Counted from the stretch's first letter, positions 26,837 to 36,342 are shown. The stretch is DNA of 64,000 nt from Lentibacter sp. XHP0401 (GCF_025751535.1 NZ_JAOWLC010000011.1:1-64000); one strand, 5' to 3'. The notes: generated by a model not told the origin, from the sequence alone. Numbers and translations: made by a program.

Positions 26837-27440
26837 ACCCCTCATCCAGCGCATGTGCACCTTCGGTCTTGTCGCCATAAATCCGCACGGTTTTCAGCTT
26901 CAGATCAGCAATCTGCCCCGCAAGCTCCGCAAACTTCGCGGCAAACCCCGCCGCGTTCCAATGCGCCTTGCTCACGGAAATCGCGATCTGCGCGCCCGTT
27001 GCCGCCACCCGCAGCACTTCGTCCAAAGCCTCTGGCCCAACGTGGCCTGTGGTAAATGTCCCTGACGAAATCACAGCCCCGTAAGCGCCATCCACCACAT
27101 CCAGCCGCCCTGTCATGTCGCCCAGAAACAGCAACCGATACACCCCGCGCTCTGCGGCCACATCCAGCATCTCTTGGCAGATGTCCACGCCGTCCACAGG
27201 CCCAAGCCCAGCCGCCGCCATATGCGCCCCTACAAGTCCTGTTCCTGCGCCAATGTCCAAAACAGGCCCTTGAGGGCAGCACCCAACGAACGCCTTAACA
27301 ACCCGCTCGGGTAGGCAATAATCCATCCGCGCGGCAAAACCCGCATCATAGGTCTTGGCCCAAGCCGCATAAAGCCGCTTGCTGTCATCTGGGGTTTTCA
27401 GCCCATAGGCTGCATCAAGGTCTGGCTCCTCATCACTCAT
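26811..27440 (-). CDS. Class I SAM-dependent methyltransferase
   Basis: A 209-residue methyltransferase. Motif I reads PVLDIGAGTGLVGAHMAAAG (about residues 60-79), and VDGVDICQEMLDVA supplies the motif II acidic residue. FLGDMTGRLDVVDGAYGAVI is the post-II region. Its 3' end overlaps the VOC gene if that gene starts upstream of its fold. Substrate unknown. Confidence 0.88.
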   Translation of the reverse strand: MSDEEPDLDAAYGLKTPDDSKRLYAAWAKTYDAGFAARMDYCLPERVVKAFVGCCPQGPVLDIGAGTGLVGAHMAAAGLGPVDGVDICQEMLDVAAERGVYRLLFLGDMTGRLDVVDGAYGAVISSGTFTTGHVGPEALDEVLRVAATGAQIAISVSKAHWNAAGFAAKFAELAGQIADLKLKTVRIYGDKTEGAHALDEGYVVLFRKG

Positions 27441-27478
27441 GCTCCGAGTGAAACAGCCTCAAGGCCTCCGAGCAAGCC

Positions 27479-27742
27479 TTACTTTTTCTTTGTGGTGGCC
27501 TTCTTCGCCGTCTCCAGCGCATCCAGCCGCGCCTTCAGCGTCTCGTTCTCTTCGCGAGCCTTCTGTGCCATGGCGCGCACCGCATCAAACTCTTCGCGCG
27601 TCACAAACTCACGGTCCGCCAACCAGCGATCCATCATGGATTTCATCGCCGTCTCGGCTTCGGTTTTCGCGCCTTGGGCCACACCCATCGCGTTTGTCAT
27701 CAACTGGGAAATATCATCCAGAACTTTATTGCGTGTTTGCAC
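27479..27742 (-). CDS. ubiK: UbiK-type accessory factor (BMFP domain)
   Basis: An 87-residue coiled-coil protein. MQTRNKVLDDISQLMTNAMG is the amphipathic membrane-fusogenic N terminus, and the C terminus (REENETLKARLDALETAKK) is a heptad-like coil. These are typical of UbiK/YqiC, which aids the ubiquinone-synthesis complex. The real start is GTG 27742, seven bases behind AGGAGA; the longer open frame to 27907 overlaps the lgt promoter and is not supported. It is divergent from lgt. Confidence 0.88.
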   Translation of the reverse strand: MQTRNKVLDDISQLMTNAMGVAQGAKTEAETAMKSMMDRWLADREFVTREEFDAVRAMAQKAREENETLKARLDALETAKKATTKKK

Positions 27743-27842
27743 GGGTCTTGTCTCCTTGGCACATTGCTTGCTCCCTATATGGGGCAGCGCGCGCGCATTC
27801 TCAAGCTTGACCGCACCCGCAAGGCAGGCAACAACGTGACTT

Positions 27843-28748
27843 ATGTTAGCACAAATCCCCTTCCCCGAAGTTTCGCCCGAAATTTTCACGCTCCCCATCG
27901 GCGGCATGGAGTTCGCCCTGCGCTGGTATGCCCTCGCCTATATCGTCGGAATTATCATCGCATGGCGCGTCAGCATCCGCGCAGTGAGCCGTGAAGACCT
28001 TTGGGAAGGCGCTCCGCCCGTCACAAAACAACAGCTTGAAGACCTGCTGACTTGGATCATCATCGGCATCATCCTCGGAGGCCGAATCGGCTTCGTTCTA
28101 TTCTATGAGCCCGCCTATTACCTCACCAACCCGTCCCAAATCCTCAAGGTCTGGCAAGGCGGCATGGCTTTTCACGGCGGCTTCCTCGGTGTGGTCGTCG
28201 CTTCATGGATGTGGTGTGCCCGCAATGGCGTGAGCAAAATCGCAGCTGCCGATACCATCGCACTTGGCGTGCCCTGGGGCCTTATGCTCGGCCGCTTGGC
28301 TAATTTTATCAACGCGGAGCTTTGGGGAAGACCGTCAGATGTGCCATGGGCCATGAAATTCCCGACCATGTGCCAAAACACCATGCTTCAAGGTTGTGAA
28401 AAAGCGGGCGAGTGGTTTTACACAGGCGGCGAGCTTACGCGCCACCCCTCGCAACTCTACCAGGCCGCCCTCGAAGGCGCGCTGCTCGGCCTCGTTCTGC
28501 TCTACCTCGCCTTCGCGCGCAGCGCGCTCAAAATCCCTGGTTTGGTCACTGGTATCTTCATTGCTGGCTACGGCACAGCGCGCTTTATCGTGGAGCAGTT
28601 CCGCCAAGCCGATGCTCAGTTCATCACATCTGAAAACCCCTTCGGCCATGTTTTCCTTGGCCTCACGATGGGTCAGCTCCTCTCGCTCCCCATGGTTCTC
28701 ATCGGCGTCGCCATCATATTCTGGGCGCGCCGTCAGCGGGCGCCATGA
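27843..28748 (+). CDS. lgt: Prolipoprotein diacylglyceryl transferase
   Basis: A 301-residue inner membrane enzyme that moves diacylglycerol onto the lipobox Cys of lipoproteins. About seven helices are seen. The signature region is GGRIGFVLFYEPAYYL, then MAFHGGFLG (essential His/Gly) and LGRLANFINAELWGR (essential Arg and Asn). The C-terminal half with GTARFIVEQFRQADAQF matches the family. It starts at ATG 27843 and overlaps the next gene by 4 bases. Confidence 0.96.
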   Translation: MLAQIPFPEVSPEIFTLPIGGMEFALRWYALAYIVGIIIAWRVSIRAVSREDLWEGAPPVTKQQLEDLLTWIIIGIILGGRIGFVLFYEPAYYLTNPSQILKVWQGGMAFHGGFLGVVVASWMWCARNGVSKIAAADTIALGVPWGLMLGRLANFINAELWGRPSDVPWAMKFPTMCQNTMLQGCEKAGEWFYTGGELTRHPSQLYQAALEGALLGLVLLYLAFARSALKIPGLVTGIFIAGYGTARFIVEQFRQADAQFITSENPFGHVFLGLTMGQLLSLPMVLIGVAIIFWARRQRAP

Positions 28749-29812
28749 GCGCACTTGAAAAGCATATCACCGCGCTCATCCGCACAAGCGGCCCGCTCAC
28801 GCTTGCCGAGTTCATGGCGTTGTGCCTCCAACACCCCGAGCACGGCTATTACACAACCCGCGATCCCTTGGGCGCAGGCGGAGACTTCACCACAGCTCCC
28901 GAAATCAGCCAGATGTTCGGTGAACTGATTGGCCTCTGCCTTGCGCAAACATGGCTCGACATGGGCGCGCCTGCTCCCTTCACACTCGCCGAGCTTGGCC
29001 CGGGGCGTGGCACTCTCATGGCCGATATCCTGCGTGCCACACGCGGCGTCCAAGGTTTCCATACGGCTGCCGAAATCCTGCTTGTTGAAACCTCGCCAGC
29101 CCTGCGCGCGCGCCAAGCCGAGGCCCTCACAGGCCACGCACCGACGTGGGCCAACACTTTCGCACCCAAACCCCAACCTCTCTTGCTCATCGCCAACGAA
29201 TTCTTCGATGCGCTTCCGATCCGCCAATTCATCCGCGATGAAGCCGGCTGGCGCGAGCGCGTTGTGGGCTTGGAAAACGGCGTTCTCGCCTTCGGGCTTA
29301 CCGAAGCGACGCACCTCGCTGCCCTCGAGCACCGCCTCAGCGACACGCAAAAAGGCGATATCGTCGAACTCTCTGGCCACGCCGAGGCCATGGCCTCCGA
29401 CATGGGCGCGCATATCGCCGCGCACGGCGGAACCGCGCTGATTATCGACTATGGCAACTGGCGCTCCTGTGGCGACACCTTTCAAGCCGTCAAGGCGCAT
29501 AAAAGCGTCAGCCCGCTCGAAGCCCTCGGCACAGCCGACCTCACAGCCCATGTTGACTTTGAGGCACTCGTCCGCGCCGCTCAGCCTGCCGTGCACACGG
29601 CGCTCACGCCCCAAGGCGTCTTTCTTGAGCGCCTCGGTATCACCGCACGCGCGCAAGCCCTGGCCAAAAACCTCACAGGACAGGCCCTTGAAAGCCACAT
29701 CATGGCACATCGCCGCTTGACGCACCCCGACGAAATGGGGACGCTCTTCAAAGTCATGGCGCTCACGCAAAAAGGTGCGCCCAGCCCCGCAGGACTTGAG
29801 AATGGTGCTTGA
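28745..29812 (+). CDS. MidA/NDUFAF7-family SAM-dependent methyltransferase
   Basis: A 355-residue methyltransferase of the COG1565 family, whose eukaryotic members dimethylate an arginine of complex I. The family marks are GAGGDFTTAPEISQMFGELI (residues 38-57), LAELGPGRGTLMADIL (motif I) and ANEFFDALPIRQF (motif IV region). It overlaps lgt by 4 bases and pgeF by 11, so the three are one unit. A role with NADH dehydrogenase is known for homologues and only inferred here. Confidence 0.9.
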   Translation: MSALEKHITALIRTSGPLTLAEFMALCLQHPEHGYYTTRDPLGAGGDFTTAPEISQMFGELIGLCLAQTWLDMGAPAPFTLAELGPGRGTLMADILRATRGVQGFHTAAEILLVETSPALRARQAEALTGHAPTWANTFAPKPQPLLLIANEFFDALPIRQFIRDEAGWRERVVGLENGVLAFGLTEATHLAALEHRLSDTQKGDIVELSGHAEAMASDMGAHIAAHGGTALIIDYGNWRSCGDTFQAVKAHKSVSPLEALGTADLTAHVDFEALVRAAQPAVHTALTPQGVFLERLGITARAQALAKNLTGQALESHIMAHRRLTHPDEMGTLFKVMALTQKGAPSPAGLENGA

Positions 29813-30560
29813 AATCATAACCGACACGGGCCTTGCGCCCTTTGCTCACGGGTTCTTCACCCGTAAGGGCGGCGCTTCGTCGGGTATTTTTCAAGGCCTC
29901 AACTGCGGTCACGGCTCCTCCGATCAAAGTGAAATTGTCGCTCTCAACCGCGCCCGCGTTGCGGAAGCGCTTGAGCTTGCCCCCGAATCTCTCGCTTCGG
30001 TGCATCAGGTCCATTCGCCCGATGTGATCCACATCACCGAGCCATTCACCGAAAAGCCGAAAGCTGACGCCATGGTCACCGCGACAAAAGGCATCGGTCT
30101 TGCAATCCTCACAGCCGATTGCCAACCCGTGCTCTTTGCCGATCCACATGCTGGCGTCATAGGTGCAGCCCATGCAGGTTGGAAAGGCGCGCAAACCGGC
30201 GTGTTAGAGGCCACCGTAGATGCCATGGAAGCCCTCGGCGCCAAAGCTGAAAATATCACTGCCGTCATCGGCCCCTGCATCTCGCAGCGCGCCTATGAGG
30301 TGGGTCAGGAGTTCTTCGAGCGCTTCATGGATGAGGACCCCGAAACAACCCGATTTTTCACCAATGGTGCCGCGCCCGACAAATACCTGTTTGATCTGCC
30401 AAGCTTCGGCCTCGCGCGCCTGCGCGCCCGTGGTGTAGGCGCGGCCGACTGGACAGGCCATTGCACCTACGCCGATGAAGAACGCTTTTACAGCTATCGG
30501 CGCACCACCCACAGGGGCGAAAAAGACTATGGCCGCCTCGTTTCAGTCATTCGCCTGTAA
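29802..30560 (+). CDS. pgeF: PgeF/YfiH-type laccase-fold protein (purine nucleoside phosphorylase family)
   Basis: A 252-residue protein of the YfiH (Cu-oxidase_4) family, described as purine nucleoside phosphorylases and as peptidoglycan editing factors. The metal-binding residues are in VHQVHSPDV, LTADCQPVLF and GAAHAGWKG, with IGPCISQRAYEVG later. ATG 29802 is supported by AGGACTTGAGA and gives MVLEIITDTG; the longer frame from 29775 lies inside the methyltransferase gene. Which of the two reported activities applies is not clear from context. Confidence 0.92.
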   Translation: MVLEIITDTGLAPFAHGFFTRKGGASSGIFQGLNCGHGSSDQSEIVALNRARVAEALELAPESLASVHQVHSPDVIHITEPFTEKPKADAMVTATKGIGLAILTADCQPVLFADPHAGVIGAAHAGWKGAQTGVLEATVDAMEALGAKAENITAVIGPCISQRAYEVGQEFFERFMDEDPETTRFFTNGAAPDKYLFDLPSFGLARLRARGVGAADWTGHCTYADEERFYSYRRTTHRGEKDYGRLVSVIRL

Positions 30561-30711
30561 AGAAACAATCCCGCCCCAGCCTCGGTTTCGTTTCCCAATT
30601 ACCGCGGTATTGTCCTCAAGTTGCCCAATCTGCGCCCCATTTGCAGGCTTTATTCACTCCTGAGCAACAATGAAGCCAGCAACGAATGGCACGTCACGAG
30701 GAGTAGGACAC

Positions 30712-30855
30712 ATGCAGGCAACCCCAAAGCGCAAGCGCTGGCTAGAGAACGTAATCAAAGCCGCCCAAAGCGAAACAACAACAATGCCGTGGGAGCGCGG
30801 ATCACGCCGCGCGGTGTTTATCTCGACACGTAAACCCATTTCTGATGCGGCTTAA
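30712..30855 (+). CDS. Small basic protein, 47 residues, unknown function
   Basis: A 47-residue protein beginning MQATPKRKRWLENVI, with an Arg-rich second half (PWERGSRRAVFISTRK). A strong GAGGAG site stands nine bases before ATG 30712, which argues for real translation. The upstream 150-base gap holds nothing else I recognise. It ends tail to tail with the AEC transporter gene, with overlapping stop codons. It looks like the short basic proteins found in many Rhodobacterales; nucleic acid binding is a guess from charge. Confidence 0.7.
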   Translation: MQATPKRKRWLENVIKAAQSETTTMPWERGSRRAVFISTRKPISDAA

Positions 30856-31787
30856 GGCAACCAGCCAAGCCACAGCCAGACACTGAACAACGACAAACTC
30901 GTCGCGACCAAAACAGAGGTCGCGGCGACTTTTTGTGCTTTGCCATAAATGCTTGCAAAAATATAGGCGTTCACACCCGGAGCCATAGCTGCCGTAATCA
31001 CAGCAGAGCGATACTGCCCCACATCAATCTGCATCACCTTCCCCATGTTCCACACGACCGTTGGGTGTAAAAACAGCGAAACAACGCAAACAAACGCGAC
31101 GATCTTCGCATCGCCCTTGATCTTGTAGCGCACCAAAACGCCCCCAAGCCCGAACAGTGCCAGCGGCAGCGCCGTGCTCACAATCATATCCAGCGCATCC
31201 CGCCCGACCTGCGGCAAATGAAGCCCCGTCAGATTCGCCGTAAAGCCAAGCAAAATACCCACCACAAGCGCATTGCGAAACATAGCTTTGCCCACAGTCG
31301 CAGGTAGCGTGCGCGCAGGCTGCCCCGTGGCATGTGCCCGCGCTATCTCCATCGCAGTGATGCCAAGCCCGTAGCAAAACGGCGAATGCACCGCGATGAT
31401 GGCATAGTTCGCAGCCAGTGCATCCGCGCCAAATGCGCGCTCCGTTATTGCAAGGCCCATCATCACCGAATTGGCAAACAGGCAGCAAAAGCCGATGGCC
31501 ACACTATCTTCCCAATCGCGCCTGAACACATATCGCGCCGCCAATAGTCCTACAAAAAAGCAGGTCGCCGAGCCTGTGTAAAAGCTAAGCAGCAAAGCCG
31601 GATCAAAGCTTTGCCCAAGGTTCAGCCCTGAAATCGCCTTGAAAAGCAAAGCAGGGATCGCAAAGTTCTGGGTAAACTTCATGACCGAGTCGATCACGTC
31701 GTTGGAGAACAAACCAAATCTAACCGTGCCATACCCCGCTCCAACAACAAGGAAAACTGGCAGGATGACATCCAGAAGCGCCTGCAT
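30852..31787 (-). CDS. AEC-family (auxin efflux carrier type) transporter
   Basis: A 311-residue membrane protein with ten predicted helices in two five-helix halves. The N terminus ILPVFLVVGAGYGTVRFGL and NFAIPALLFKAIS (with the helix-breaking Pro) are typical of AEC permeases; AMAPGVNAYIFASIYG near residue 265 is the matching second-half motif. It follows the MBL hydrolase gene by one base and ends that minus-strand run. Likely a carboxylate or related anion carrier; substrate unknown. Confidence 0.9.
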   Translation of the reverse strand: MQALLDVILPVFLVVGAGYGTVRFGLFSNDVIDSVMKFTQNFAIPALLFKAISGLNLGQSFDPALLLSFYTGSATCFFVGLLAARYVFRRDWEDSVAIGFCCLFANSVMMGLAITERAFGADALAANYAIIAVHSPFCYGLGITAMEIARAHATGQPARTLPATVGKAMFRNALVVGILLGFTANLTGLHLPQVGRDALDMIVSTALPLALFGLGGVLVRYKIKGDAKIVAFVCVVSLFLHPTVVWNMGKVMQIDVGQYRSAVITAAMAPGVNAYIFASIYGKAQKVAATSVLVATSLSLFSVWLWLGWLP

Positions 31788-31788
31788 G

Positions 31789-32589
31789 TTACGCCTTCAA
31801 CTCAATCACCATACCGTCAAACGCGGGGGTGATATGCTCGGGCGTCTCCGCCTCAAGCGTGTCATAGTCGAGATCGTTGTGCATGTTCGTCAGAACAGCC
31901 CGCTTTGGCGCAGCCTGCTCGATCCATTCAAGTGATTTGGCCAAATGAGCATGGGTCGGATGCGGTGTGCGGCGAAGGGTATCCAGCACCCACACGTCCA
32001 AATCCGCAACAGCCAGCCAAGCCTCCTCGTTCATCGCCGCCACATCAGGCAAATAAGCCAAGTCGCCAATACGAAAGCCCAAAGCCTCAATGGAGCCGTG
32101 GTTCACCTCAAAGGGCAAAAGGCTGATCACTCCGCCCTTACCGCTCACCTCGATAGGTCCATCAATCGTGTTCATCTCGAGGATCGGCGGATAAGGGCTG
32201 TCTTTCGGCTGCACAAAAGCATAACCGAACCGCGCATAGAGATCGCGCTGCGTGTCGCCATCCGCCCAGACCTGCAGCCGCTTGCGAATGTTGAAAACAA
32301 CCATCCGCAAATCATCAAGCCCATGCACATGGTCCGCGTGAGAATGTGTCCAGACCACAGCATCAAGCTCGCCCACACCCGCATCCAGAAGTTGGCTGCG
32401 CAAGTCGGGCGAAGTATCAATCAGCACCCGCGTTATGCCTCCGGCCCCCACACGCTCCACCAGCATTGAACAGCGGCGGCGCGCGTTCTTCGGGTTCGCA
32501 GGGTCGCAATCGCCCCAATGTCCACCAAGGCGCGGCACACCGCCTGACGAACCGCAGCCCAGAATGGTGAAGCGCATTCTGTCGTTCAT
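31789..32589 (-). CDS. MBL-fold hydrolase (PhnP-like)
   Basis: A 266-residue metallo-beta-lactamase-fold hydrolase of the PhnP/YycJ-like type. The N terminus ILGCGSSGGVPR is the usual loop of this subgroup, THSHADHVHGLDDLR is the HxHxDH metal motif (near residues 80-94), and TNMHNDLDYDTL near the end supplies the last metal ligands. It overlaps tatD by 4 bases. Cyclic nucleotide or phosphodiester substrates are typical; the actual one is unknown. Confidence 0.9.
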   Translation of the reverse strand: MNDRMRFTILGCGSSGGVPRLGGHWGDCDPANPKNARRRCSMLVERVGAGGITRVLIDTSPDLRSQLLDAGVGELDAVVWTHSHADHVHGLDDLRMVVFNIRKRLQVWADGDTQRDLYARFGYAFVQPKDSPYPPILEMNTIDGPIEVSGKGGVISLLPFEVNHGSIEALGFRIGDLAYLPDVAAMNEEAWLAVADLDVWVLDTLRRTPHPTHAHLAKSLEWIEQAAPKRAVLTNMHNDLDYDTLEAETPEHITPAFDGMVIELKA

Positions 32590-33380
32590 GAAAATACCGC
32601 TTTACTAAACAAACGCTCGAAGTTTTGTTCACACTGCACCGCAAAACTTTCATAGCTCATGCCAAACACCTCGGCTGCAACCTTGGCAGTGTGCACAACA
32701 TATGATGGCTCATTGCGCTTGCCCCTGAAGGGCGGCGGCGCAAGATAGGGCGCATCGGTTTCCACCAAAATCCGCTCCACAGGCGCGCTGGCAAAAATAT
32801 CGCGGATCTCCTGGCTTTTGGGAAACGTTCCAATGCCTGACATTGACAGGTAGAACCCCAGGTCAAGCGCAGCTTCTGCCAACTCGCGGCTGGAGGAAAA
32901 GCAATGCATCACACACCCGAAGCCCGCGTTTTTATGCTCCTCCGCCAAAATCTGCACCATATCCTCATCCGCCGCGCGCGCATGGATGATCAGCGGCAAG
33001 CCCGTTTCGGCAGCTGCCGCACAATGAATGCGCAGGCTCTCCTGCTGCACCGCCTTGCTCTCGGCGGTGTAATAATAGTCCAATCCAGTCTCGCCAATCC
33101 CGACCATCTTGGGGTGCTGCGCAATGCGGCACAGCTCGTCTACAGAGGTCATCGGCTCCTCAGCCGCACTCATGGGGTGCGTGCCCGCCGCATAAAAAAC
33201 AGGCGCAAACTCTTCGGCAATCGTCCGCACACTTGGCTCGTTCTTAAGACGCGTGCATATAATCACCATACGATGCACACCCGCCTCAACCGCGCGGCTC
33301 ACAAACTCGGCGCGCTCTTCATCAAAATCGGGAAAGTCTAGGTGGCAGTGGCTGTCTGTTATCTTTATCTGTGATGTCAT
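32586..33380 (-). CDS. TatD-family metal-dependent hydrolase (DNase type)
   Basis: A 264-residue TIM-barrel hydrolase. ITDSHCHLDF (residues 7-16) holds the HxH metal motif, GIGETGLDYYY the bridging Glu, MHCFSSSRELAE the later His, and VETDAPYLAPPPFRGKRN the final Asp. It lies between holB and the MBL gene with 4-base overlaps on both sides, the common tmk-holB-tatD order. Confidence 0.94.
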   Translation of the reverse strand: MTSQIKITDSHCHLDFPDFDEERAEFVSRAVEAGVHRMVIICTRLKNEPSVRTIAEEFAPVFYAAGTHPMSAAEEPMTSVDELCRIAQHPKMVGIGETGLDYYYTAESKAVQQESLRIHCAAAAETGLPLIIHARAADEDMVQILAEEHKNAGFGCVMHCFSSSRELAEAALDLGFYLSMSGIGTFPKSQEIRDIFASAPVERILVETDAPYLAPPPFRGKRNEPSYVVHTAKVAAEVFGMSYESFAVQCEQNFERLFSKAVFS

Positions 33381-34522
33381 CTTGCGCTCTGCTCAGCCAC
33401 TGATCGTTGAATACGCAAGAACGTATCAAGGATCAGCGCGGCAGGGTCAAGGTTCACCGCCCGCCCGTGACGCGCCCGCGCCAAAAGCTCGTCAGAAAGC
33501 TGCGCCCAGCGCTGTGCTGCATACCCATTGGGCGAAAGTCTCGCAAAAAGCTCTGGTTCGGCAGCGTGCGCCAAATCCTGCGCGCCCGGTCCCATCGCAC
33601 CAGCTCGGGCGAGGCGAAACAAAAGTGTCTCAAGCAAAACCAAAAGCAAATCCAGTTTCTGCTCGCTCCCTCGCGCCGCAAAGGCCTCCGAAAGCCGCAT
33701 CACGCGCGAACGATCGAGCTTAGGCAAGCTCTGGAAAATCGCGATTAACTCACCGTAAAGCACCAACCCCTCAAGGTCCAGAATGCGTGCTGCCGCACCC
33801 ACAGAGCCACCAGAAAGCGCGCTCAAAGCCTTTGCCTCGTCCTGGCCTAGCGCCGCCTCAATGCCTGCCGCCAGCAAGGCCTGCGCCATATCTTCAGGCG
33901 CCAGCGTCGCCAGCCGAAGCTCTCGACACCTTGAGCGAATTGTCGGCAATAGCCCCGCTGGCTGATGTGCAATCAGCAAAAACGTGGTCAGTTTGGGTGG
34001 CTCCTCCAGCATCTTCAAAAGCGCATTCGCCGCCTGCGTGTTCATCTCGTCCGCTGCATCAAGAATGACAACACGCCGCCCACCCTCAGCCGCTGACATC
34101 GACAAAAAATGCCCAAGCTTCCGGACATCATCCACAACAATCACATCGCGCAGTCGCTTGCTCTTTTCCTCTACCGATCGGGTGATACGAAACAAGCGCG
34201 GCTCCGAGCCTGCCAGAATACGCTGCAAAACAGGATGATCGACACGCACATCCAGCCGCTCGGGCTTTGCATCCGGCATGTCACCAAACATTCCCGTCTC
34301 GGCCTCTTCTTCTGTCAGCAAAAATCGCGCGATCCGCCATGCCAGTGTCGCTTTGCCAACACCCTTTGGCCCAGTCAGAAGCCACGCATGGTGCAAGCGT
34401 CCTGCGTTATAGGCCTCCAAGAACCGCGCTTCGGCACCTGCCTGCCCGTAAAGCTGCACCGTGTCACGCGGATGCGGTGTACCGTCCAAACGGTCAGGCT
34501 CGACAAGTGCTTCTTCCACCAT
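33377..34522 (-). CDS. holB: DNA polymerase III subunit delta'
   Basis: A 381-residue clamp-loader subunit. The AAA+ domain begins with HHAWLLTGPKGVGKATLAWRI cut short here as a P-loop near residues 42-58, followed by VVILDAADEMNTQAANALLK (Walker B) and a sensor 1/Arg-finger region at PTIRSRCRELRL. The usual zinc-finger Cys cluster of delta' is not seen in the first 150 residues. It overlaps tmk by one base (TGATG). Confidence 0.94.
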   Translation of the reverse strand: MVEEALVEPDRLDGTPHPRDTVQLYGQAGAEARFLEAYNAGRLHHAWLLTGPKGVGKATLAWRIARFLLTEEEAETGMFGDMPDAKPERLDVRVDHPVLQRILAGSEPRLFRITRSVEEKSKRLRDVIVVDDVRKLGHFLSMSAAEGGRRVVILDAADEMNTQAANALLKMLEEPPKLTTFLLIAHQPAGLLPTIRSRCRELRLATLAPEDMAQALLAAGIEAALGQDEAKALSALSGGSVGAAARILDLEGLVLYGELIAIFQSLPKLDRSRVMRLSEAFAARGSEQKLDLLLVLLETLLFRLARAGAMGPGAQDLAHAAEPELFARLSPNGYAAQRWAQLSDELLARARHGRAVNLDPAALILDTFLRIQRSVAEQSAR

Positions 34523-35148
34523 CAGAGCGCCGCCCTGACAGCCGCTAAAATATCCACCGCAATCGCCTCAATGTCGCGCCCCGCATCAATCACGACAAAG
34601 CGCTCGGGCGCAGCGGTCGCCAAGTCGAGGAAACCTTTCCGCATTGCGACTTGCATCTCAAGCCCCATGTCTTCAAAGCGCTCTTCGGTTGTCTGGCGCG
34701 CCTTGGCACGCGCCAATCCAAGTTTCGGGTCCATATCAAACAACAGTGTCAGGTCCGCCTCCCGCCCGATCATAAGCGCATGCAACTTGTCGACTACTTC
34801 CCGCAAATCACCGCGCGTGAGGCCTTGGTAGATACGCGTTGAGTCAACAAACCTGTCACAAATTACAATCGTTCCCGCCGCCAAAGCCGGCTCGATGGTG
34901 CGCTCCAGATGGTCGCGCCGCGCAGCTGTAAAAAGCAAAATTTCTGTCTCGGCAGACCAACGGTCAGGGTCGCCCTCAAGCACAAGGCTGCGTATTTCTT
35001 CTGCACCCGGAGATCCCCCGGGCTCGCGTGTGAGCAATACTTTGTAGCCAGCCGCTTCCAGCGCTTCCTTCAAAAGCTTCGCCTGAGTCGATTTGCCAGA
35101 CCCGTCCACTCCCTCCAGCGTAATAAACAGCGCTTTTGTCTTGCTCAA
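34522..35148 (-). CDS. tmk: Thymidylate kinase
   Basis: A 208-residue kinase that phosphorylates dTMP. The P-loop is ITLEGVDGSGKSTQAKLL (residues 9-26), LLTREPGGSPGAEEIR is the TMP-binding loop, and CDRFVDSTRIYQG the DR-Y motif. The lid ARAKARQTTEERFE carries Arg residues. It overlaps dacA by 4 bases and holB by one. Confidence 0.97.
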   Translation of the reverse strand: MSKTKALFITLEGVDGSGKSTQAKLLKEALEAAGYKVLLTREPGGSPGAEEIRSLVLEGDPDRWSAETEILLFTAARRDHLERTIEPALAAGTIVICDRFVDSTRIYQGLTRGDLREVVDKLHALMIGREADLTLLFDMDPKLGLARAKARQTTEERFEDMGLEMQVAMRKGFLDLATAAPERFVVIDAGRDIEAIAVDILAAVRAAL

Positions 35149-36317
35149 AGCGCGCCCTCGGCCTCGGCCAAAAGTTTGCTCATAGCCCGCTGCGACGCCG
35201 TGCGCAGTCGTACCATCACACCGCCCTGCGCCACATCAGAAGCCGCAATTAAAGGCACTTCTGTTGCCTCTAGTCCCTCGGGCCGGATAATCAGCTTGCC
35301 CACTTCATCCCCCGCTTTCACAGGCGCTTTCAGTGGACCATTGTAAACAACTTCAGCCTCGACTTTACCATCGGTACTACCCGTGGGCACAAGGGTGTTC
35401 AAAGGTTTTGCGGCAGTTAGCGCAACACGGTCAACCTCGCCCATCCAGACTTCGGCTTCCGCCACGACCTGACCTTCTTTCAAAAGCTCGGCAGTGGTAA
35501 ACTGGCGAAATGCCCAGTTGGTAATCGCCTCCGCCTCACGTGCGCGGGCCTGTTCGGTCTGTAATCCCGAGATCACAAAGACAATCCGCCGCGATCCCTG
35601 CTTGACGGAGCCGACGAGGCCATAGCCAGCCTCTTGCGTATGCCCCGTCTTCAAACCGTCTGCGCCAATGCCAAGGCCCAAAAGCGGGTTACGGTTAAAG
35701 CGGTTCTGGCTTTCCGTCTCGTCAAACAAAAATTCTTTCTCCGCAAACATCTCGTAAAATTCGGGAAAATCATCGATCATCCGTGTCGCCAAAATCGCGA
35801 GATCACGCATCGACATGCGATGCCCGGCATTAGGCCAACCGTTCGAGTTGGCAAATGTCGAATGGGTCATGCCAAGCTCTTTGGCCCGCTCTGTCATAAA
35901 ACGCGAAAAGCCCGCCTCTGTCCCGTCCGGGCTGAGCGCCTCGGCGATCACGACACAAGCATCATTGCCCGAAAGCACGATGATCCCGCGCAACAAATCG
36001 CCCACCTTTACACGCTCTCCCGCCTGCAAAAACAGAGTCGAACCGCCATAGCTCATCGCATGCTCCGAGACACGTAATGTCTCGTCCATTTTCAGCCGCC
36101 CGTCACGCACCGCTTCAAACGCCACGTAAAGCGTCATCAGCTTGCTCATGGAAGCAGGCGGCAAAGGCACGTCCGCATCCTTGGATAGCAAGACAGTCCC
36201 AGTGGTATGATCAAGCACAAAAGCCGAGGTGGCCTGCGTCTCAAAGGCTGAAAGCCTGGCAGGCTGCCCTAAAAGGACAACCGCGAATCCAAGCATAAAA
36301 AGGGCTGCGCGCAGCAT
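35145..36317 (-). CDS. D-alanyl-D-alanine carboxypeptidase (DacA/PBP5 type)
   Basis: A 390-residue secreted penicillin-binding protein that trims peptidoglycan stem peptides. A signal peptide (about 1-26, ending near ARLSA) is followed by SxxK (PPASMSKLMTLY), SxN (VLSGNDAC) and KTG (DGLKTGHTQEAGY). The last 100 residues form the PBP5 C-terminal domain and an amphipathic tail (MSKLLAEAE). ATG 36317 lies five bases behind GGAGG; the frame extends upstream to 36365 without a ribosome site. It follows the SPOR lipoprotein gene by 25 bases, so both are envelope functions. Confidence 0.94.
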   Translation of the reverse strand: MLRAALFMLGFAVVLLGQPARLSAFETQATSAFVLDHTTGTVLLSKDADVPLPPASMSKLMTLYVAFEAVRDGRLKMDETLRVSEHAMSYGGSTLFLQAGERVKVGDLLRGIIVLSGNDACVVIAEALSPDGTEAGFSRFMTERAKELGMTHSTFANSNGWPNAGHRMSMRDLAILATRMIDDFPEFYEMFAEKEFLFDETESQNRFNRNPLLGLGIGADGLKTGHTQEAGYGLVGSVKQGSRRIVFVISGLQTEQARAREAEAITNWAFRQFTTAELLKEGQVVAEAEVWMGEVDRVALTAAKPLNTLVPTGSTDGKVEAEVVYNGPLKAPVKAGDEVGKLIIRPEGLEATEVPLIAASDVAQGGVMVRLRTASQRAMSKLLAEAEGAL

Positions 36318-36342
36318 AAGCGCCTCCATCCGTTTAAGTATG

